A stretch of DNA of 64,000 nt, from contig OX595989.1 of NCBI GenBank assembly GCA_951394045.1, positions 1,364,001 to 1,428,000 on the forward strand, given 5' to 3'. Below are positions 60,101 to 64,000 of this stretch, piece after piece. The notes beneath the pieces were generated by a model. The model was not told the DNA's origin and searched no databases. It saw only the letters and a program-made list of their open reading frames with translations. Each line of letters opens with the position of its first letter. Within the stretch, counting starts at the first letter, position 1. The position numbers and the translations under genes were made by a program. Origin of the DNA: Nitzschia sp. DOCU1. Lineage: Eukaryota; Bacillariophyta; Bacillariophyceae; Bacillariales; Bacillariaceae.

Positions 60101-60640
60101 TGGGGTGATTATGACCAATATGAGAAATGAAGTAATCAGTCCGAGCTGCGATAGTCGATAGTGGTGATAGCGGCTCAAATGGATGCAAAGGTGGTGAATG
60201 AGTGAGGGATGATGTATTGGATGCAGAATGAAAAAAATGCGGGCCCCCTCTCGCTGGGGTGGCGATGGGTGACGTGGGCGCTGTATACCCGACAACGTGG
60301 CCGGTTTGCTCGGTTTAGTCGTATGAGACGTGCACAATATTTCTTGAAGTCGTCGCCATCCATCATCATTCATTCGTGCCGGATCGATCCGTTCGAATGG
60401 TACACAAACCTGACCGTTGAAACACCGTTATCGAACAATAGTGGAACAATGACGTCAATTCTTTCCCTCGCGCACGGGCCCGTGTTGGGTTCGTGTTGCG
60501 ACATTGGAATTCGGATTCGATATCTTTCTTTTGTTCGTTCCATCCATTGCAATCACAACCAAAATGCTCACAAAAATCCGACACTACTACTGAAAACACA
60601 ACCAACCTTTTACACCCAACGACAACAACAGACTTGTACC
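60101..60640. promoter_or_regulatory. Divergent promoter region, GST / repeat protein
   Basis: 540 bp between the two ATGs. Contains a second perfect TGACGTCA (60450-60457) and an A/C-rich leader directly before 60641. In-frame extensions of both genes run into this region but are judged non-coding. Confidence 0.45.
60450..60457. promoter_or_regulatory. CRE-like palindrome TGACGTCA
   Basis: Perfect bZIP-type site, 184 bp before the repeat-protein ATG and 350 bp before the GST ATG. Confidence 0.35.
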
Positions 60641-62431
60641 ATGGGGGCCGCTCAATCCACTCACGCCGACGACGCAGTTAACAAGGGTACATCATGCTCT
60701 TGTGCTGCTGGCAACGACGCGAGCGGAAAATCTACAAAAAACGACGAGGCATTGTTCCTCAAAGTTGACCACGAAAGCGACGACGAAGAAGATTCCGATG
60801 ACGACAACGACAACGAGTGGTTTGAACAACGTCTTTTAATATTACAAGATGCTCGCAAACTACGTCAAGTCGCTGAATTCTTCTTGTGCCCCGAAAAGCC
60901 AGTACAAGTGGATCCGTTGACTACCAGCAGATGTTACTTCTCCCGCTATTCGGCGCCGGAACAGAGGCAATCAGAAGAAGAAATCGAACGTGATCTGATA
61001 TTGGAGGATATGAAAGCTATGAAGAAACTTGCCGTCGACTACCTCCACCCTGAACTTCCTGTTGTTACTACGGACCCCTTTGCCTGTGGTCGCAACTACT
61101 TCACCCGTCCATCCGCCGTGCTTCCGTCAGAAGACGAGGAAGTAATAGAACGAGACCAGATTTTGGCGGACATGAAAGCTATGAAGAAGCTTGCTGTTGA
61201 CTTCCTGCATCCTGAACTTCCGGTTGTTACTACGGATCCATTTGCTTGTGGTCGCAACTACTTTACTCGTCCATCGGCTGTGCTTCCGTCAGACGTCGAT
61301 GCAGAAGACGAACGAGAACAGGTTTTGGCAGATATGAAAGCAATGAAGAAGCTTGCCGTTGACTACCTGCATCCTGAACTTCCGGTTGTTACTACCGATC
61401 CATTTGCCTGTGGTCGTAACTACTTTACTCGTCCATCGGCTGATCTTCCATCCGGAGGCGAGGAGGAAGCCGAACGAGAACAGATTTTGGCGGACATGAA
61501 GGCTATGAAGAAGCTTGCTGTCGACTACCTCCACCCTGAAGTTCCAGTTGTTAGTACGGATCCATTTGCCTGTGGTCGCAACTACTTTACTCGTCCATCG
61601 GCTGATCTTCCATCAGTCGAGGACGCAGCCGAACGAGAGCAGATTCTGGCGGACATGAAAGTTATGAAGAAGCTAGCCGTCGACTATCTTCATCCTGAAC
61701 TCCCAGTTGTTACTACTGACCCCTGCGCCTGTGGTCGCAACTACTTTACCCGTTCATCGGCTGTGCTTCCGTCAGAATTCGAGGTAGAAGTCGAACGACA
61801 ACAGATTCTGACGGAGATGAAAGCTATGAAAAAGCTCGCTGTCGATTATCTCCATCCTGAACTCCCGGTTGTAACTACTGACTCCTTTGCCTGCGGTCGC
61901 AACTACTTTACCCGTCCATCGGCTGTGCTTCCGTCAGAATTCGAGGTAGAAGTCGAACGAGAACAGATTCTGGCAGACATGAAGGCTATGAAAAAGCTCG
62001 CCGTCGACTATCTCAATCCTGAACTTCCGGTTGTTACTACAGACCCCTGTGCTTGTGGTCGCAACTACTTTACTCGTCCATCAGCTGTGGTTGACGAAAA
62101 CTCACCGCTCGACGAAGTGGACGAAGAAGAACGATACGCTCTTTTGGAAGACCTTCATTGGATGAAGACCCTCGTAAACGGTTTCATGCATCCAGAACTC
62201 CCAGTGGACTACTCGGGAGTGTTCGTCGATGCTACCAAGAACAGCTATGCCGAGGAGGCCGAAGGCCACTTTGACATGGATGAAGATATTACTGTCTCGT
62301 ATCCAGCACCACAAGTTCACGTTCAACCAATCAAGAGGCATTCTAGCACTCCCGAGAACGGGGGGCACCTTCCAGATGGTGAGGGCGCAAGTCTCGCCTT
62401 TTCACCTGATTGCGTCATGATGGTGCGTTGA
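60641..62431 (+). CDS. Probably N-myristoylated protein with nine NYFTR-type repeats
   Basis: 596 aa from the ATG at 60641. The start MGAAQST is a good N-myristoylation signal, with nearby cysteines (SCSCA) that could be palmitoylated; an acidic linker follows. Seven strong tandem repeats of 53-58 residues occupy residues 116-496, each an amphipathic helix (ER-QILADMKAMKKLAVDYL) followed by HPELPVVTTDPFACGRNYFTRPSA and an acidic spacer. A degenerate repeat precedes (about 62-115) and another follows (about 497-545). I recall the ACGRNYFTRPSA motif from other diatom hypothetical proteins but know no function. The layout suggests a membrane-tethered repetitive scaffold. The ATG is preceded by an A/C-rich leader. 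Confidence 0.75.
   Translation: MGAAQSTHADDAVNKGTSCSCAAGNDASGKSTKNDEALFLKVDHESDDEEDSDDDNDNEWFEQRLLILQDARKLRQVAEFFLCPEKPVQVDPLTTSRCYFSRYSAPEQRQSEEEIERDLILEDMKAMKKLAVDYLHPELPVVTTDPFACGRNYFTRPSAVLPSEDEEVIERDQILADMKAMKKLAVDFLHPELPVVTTDPFACGRNYFTRPSAVLPSDVDAEDEREQVLADMKAMKKLAVDYLHPELPVVTTDPFACGRNYFTRPSADLPSGGEEEAEREQILADMKAMKKLAVDYLHPEVPVVSTDPFACGRNYFTRPSADLPSVEDAAEREQILADMKVMKKLAVDYLHPELPVVTTDPCACGRNYFTRSSAVLPSEFEVEVERQQILTEMKAMKKLAVDYLHPELPVVTTDSFACGRNYFTRPSAVLPSEFEVEVEREQILADMKAMKKLAVDYLNPELPVVTTDPCACGRNYFTRPSAVVDENSPLDEVDEEERYALLEDLHWMKTLVNGFMHPELPVDYSGVFVDATKNSYAEEAEGHFDMDEDITVSYPAPQVHVQPIKRHSSTPENGGHLPDGEGASLAFSPDCVMMVR
60986..62128 (+). repeat. Seven 159-174-bp coding tandem repeats
   Basis: Units of 54, 54, 54, 53, 54, 54 and 58 codons. 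Neighbouring units differ mostly at third positions and in the acidic spacer; the fifth and seventh have DPCACG for DPFACG. This indicates constraint on the protein together with duplication of units (units 5-7 share the EFEVEV spacer). Confidence 0.92.
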
Positions 62432-63001
62432 GACGTACCCAATAGTTCAGGGTCCATTGCAGCAATACCACAAGTCACGTGGAAACAATAATCTTTACTC
62501 TAGCTAACTTTCATTCAGTCAAATTACAGCCAAGAATACAATATCATTACACCCCAAACAAGTATGCCGTAGTAGAGAAGCTAACGCAGTCCATGATTCG
62601 ATTGGCGTTGATACGATAATTCCATATCGTGTGTCTTGGGAACCTTTCATTCACGACTACGCAATGAAGCACGACACCTCGGCCGATCGTGGAGTTCCAG
62701 CAAGAACATGTGGATGATGGCTCTCGTCTTGCAAACCCGCCTAACTTCTCCTCTGGACGAGACTATGATGTAAGGATATTCTAGAGTGGCATGTCACCTC
62801 TTCCAAGCGCGGTCTTCCGAAAAGAACATTTGGATGGCTCGTCAGCAGCTTGCAAACCCACGTACTATGATAGTAACTTCTCCTCTGTTTGCGACTATGA
62901 TACAAGATATTCTAGAGTAGTAGCTATTATAATGCACACGGAAGCAGTAGTAATAATACACGCCTGTGTAAAAGTAGCTAGCATTTCTCCTTTCAGTAGT
63001 A
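62432..63001. other. Convergent intergenic region with an imperfect direct repeat
   Basis: 570 bp between the repeat-protein stop and the stop of the next minus-strand gene. It holds the 90-110-bp imperfect repeat at about 62701-62790 and 62820-62930. No gene. Confidence 0.4.
62701..62930. repeat. Imperfect direct repeat, two copies
   Basis: Both copies contain AAGAACAT.TGGATG, a CTTGCAAACCC block, AACTTCTCCTCT, GACTATGAT and GATATTCTAGAGT in the same order, with small insertions in the second copy. Confidence 0.7.
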
Positions 63002-63958
63002 TCAAAAGATTCTCGCATGAACGTGTCGGCTCGTCTCGGGTGGGTCTACAATACAACAATCGGGCATATCGGACGCTTGTTCCAGCTCCAAGTGCTTTCG
63101 TTTGTTGGTCGAGTCTTCGATTGGAAGCAATCTTACATCCTCCTGCTTCTCAATGGGAATGTCACGAGCACAAGTATTAGAAGTTGCAGTAGTCGCTAGA
63201 TCACCATTGGCTGGAAGCGTCGTCGCCTTTGTGCCATATACTTCCTCGAATAGACGCTGGGCAATGGCATGAGCAATGCTACGAGACCAACAAGAGCATC
63301 TTCGAGATACAGCTCGAATGAACTCTTCGGAATTGTCACTAATCGCATGAGTTCGCTGTTGATGTTGTGCCAACAATATCAGCCGGTTGGCACGTTTCTT
63401 GCAGGCGATACGTTCCACGGTAAATCGATCGAGGCCTAATAGATCTGGCTCTTCTTCCGCTGATGGTGGTGTCTGAGGAGGTGTCATCAAGGAACGAGCA
63501 TATCGTTTCATTAGCAACAAATCAGAATTTTGCCACCACAGCTCTTGAATTCGTTCTCTGGTCAGCTCTGGAATAATCGGTGGAGCATGAGACGTCTCGA
63601 GGAATTCATGACACGCAAAGTGCACATGACGCTGTTTGGGGATAGCGTCTTCTACTTCTTCTTCTTGTTGCTGTAGATCCTTTGCGGTACCGACCATCAC
63701 CTCTAGTTCGGACGGTGATATTCTCCGATAGTGTCCTACTACCCGAGTTTGGACATGACTAGCCATCGGTGCGCGGTGCTGACGCCGCGGAGTTGCCTTT
63801 CGTGGTACCATTGTTTTCTTCTTGTTGCTGCAATCGTTATCGAGCGACATTATCTCGTCCTTGTCTTTAAAAGAGATACCTGGCAACCAATTCTCGTCAA
63901 AATGGTTGTGGTTGTAATCGTTGAAAATAGGACTGTTGTTGGTGTGAGGGACTACCAT
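63002..63958 (-). CDS. Diatom conserved hypothetical protein, 318 aa
   Basis: From the first ATG at 63958; the frame stays open to the window edge, so an upstream part cannot be excluded. The N-terminal third is basic and disordered. The conserved part starts at RHVHFACHEFLET and continues with ELTRERIQELWWQNSDLL, a GLDRFTVERIACKKRANRLIL helix and EEFIRAVSRRCSCWSRSIAHAIAQR. I recognise this order (V.F..., LWW...E, GL-E..., K..R..., then a C-terminal helix) from several diatom proteins of unknown function. No signal peptide or membrane segment. Likely nuclear or cytosolic. Confidence 0.65.
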   Translation of the reverse strand: MVVPHTNNSPIFNDYNHNHFDENWLPGISFKDKDEIMSLDNDCSNKKKTMVPRKATPRRQHRAPMASHVQTRVVGHYRRISPSELEVMVGTAKDLQQQEEEVEDAIPKQRHVHFACHEFLETSHAPPIIPELTRERIQELWWQNSDLLLMKRYARSLMTPPQTPPSAEEEPDLLGLDRFTVERIACKKRANRLILLAQHQQRTHAISDNSEEFIRAVSRRCSCWSRSIAHAIAQRLFEEVYGTKATTLPANGDLATTATSNTCARDIPIEKQEDVRLLPIEDSTNKRKHLELEQASDMPDCCIVDPPETSRHVHARIF

Positions 63959-64000
63959 TGATTTTATTATGGTGCGATGGTCTCTTGTCTTCCACAATAT

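Noticed and set aside
60101..60373. In-frame extension of the GST-type protein
   Set aside because: Pro/His/Arg-rich with no conserved motif and antisense to the neighbour's 5' region; probable 5' UTR.
60209..60640. In-frame 144-codon extension of the repeat protein
   Set aside because: It overlaps the divergent promoter and reads as low-constraint sequence; MGAAQST after an A/C-rich leader is a better start.

Overview
The window reads as nuclear DNA of a diatom, most likely a raphid pennate such as Seminavis or Phaeodactylum relatives (species is inference). The reasons are: a fucoxanthin chlorophyll a/c protein gene with an ER-signal plus AAAFAP plastid presequence; other plastid presequences of the ASAF type; a diatom-style heat-shock factor; a silaffin-like membrane protein with an RxL site; Ty1/copia sequence; a relic of a diatom GGRFL-type domain (DUF6824-like); and short GT-AG introns. 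Eleven spliced genes are modelled, with internal introns of 68-170 bp. Many longest ORFs begin at non-ATG codons, so starts here were moved to the first plausible ATG.

Layout. 1-6910: the 3' part of a copia polyprotein followed by a tandem array of a 2447-bp unit carrying its RT-RNase H tail; the array stops inside RT and abuts a truncated membrane-protein gene (6911-7904). 8399-16049: a two-domain GT31-like glycosyltransferase, an Hrq1/RecQ4-type helicase, a thioredoxin and a BolA protein. 16386-22981: myo-inositol oxygenase and UDP-sugar pyrophosphorylase, two steps of the inositol-to-UDP-glucuronate route, head to head across 2.4 kb of gene-poor DNA, then a plastid DnaJ-type zinc-finger protein. 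23344-30206: a cluster of putative O-fucosyltransferase-like genes, two of them forming a 1.75-kb inverted repeat around a third. 27.1-28.7 kb holds a decayed minisatellite.

30769-39681: a hypothetical gene, an HSF, two short ORFs with the DUF6824-like relic, the silaffin-like gene, a SELENOF-like gene without its redox motif, a PLP-homeostasis protein, an acidic Ser/Thr-rich spliced gene and the FCP gene. 40210-45779: an AAA-less FtsH-like plastid protease and a DnaJ multi-pass membrane protein form a convergent pair that has been duplicated, each copy keeping one intact gene and a fragment of the other. 46272-57399: a SEC14-type protein, a rolling-stone-like membrane protein, a conserved diatom zinc-motif protein, a large hypothetical protein and a GT8 glycosyltransferase. 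57768-63958: a small membrane protein, a glutathionyl-hydroquinone reductase-type GST, a probably N-myristoylated protein with nine 54-residue repeats, and a diatom hypothetical.

Functional themes: secretory-pathway glycosylation (GT31, O-FucT-like, GT8, UDP-sugar supply), plastid proteostasis and light harvesting, and thiol chemistry. No tRNA, rRNA or CRISPR was recognised. All homology calls come from motif recognition; no database search was run.
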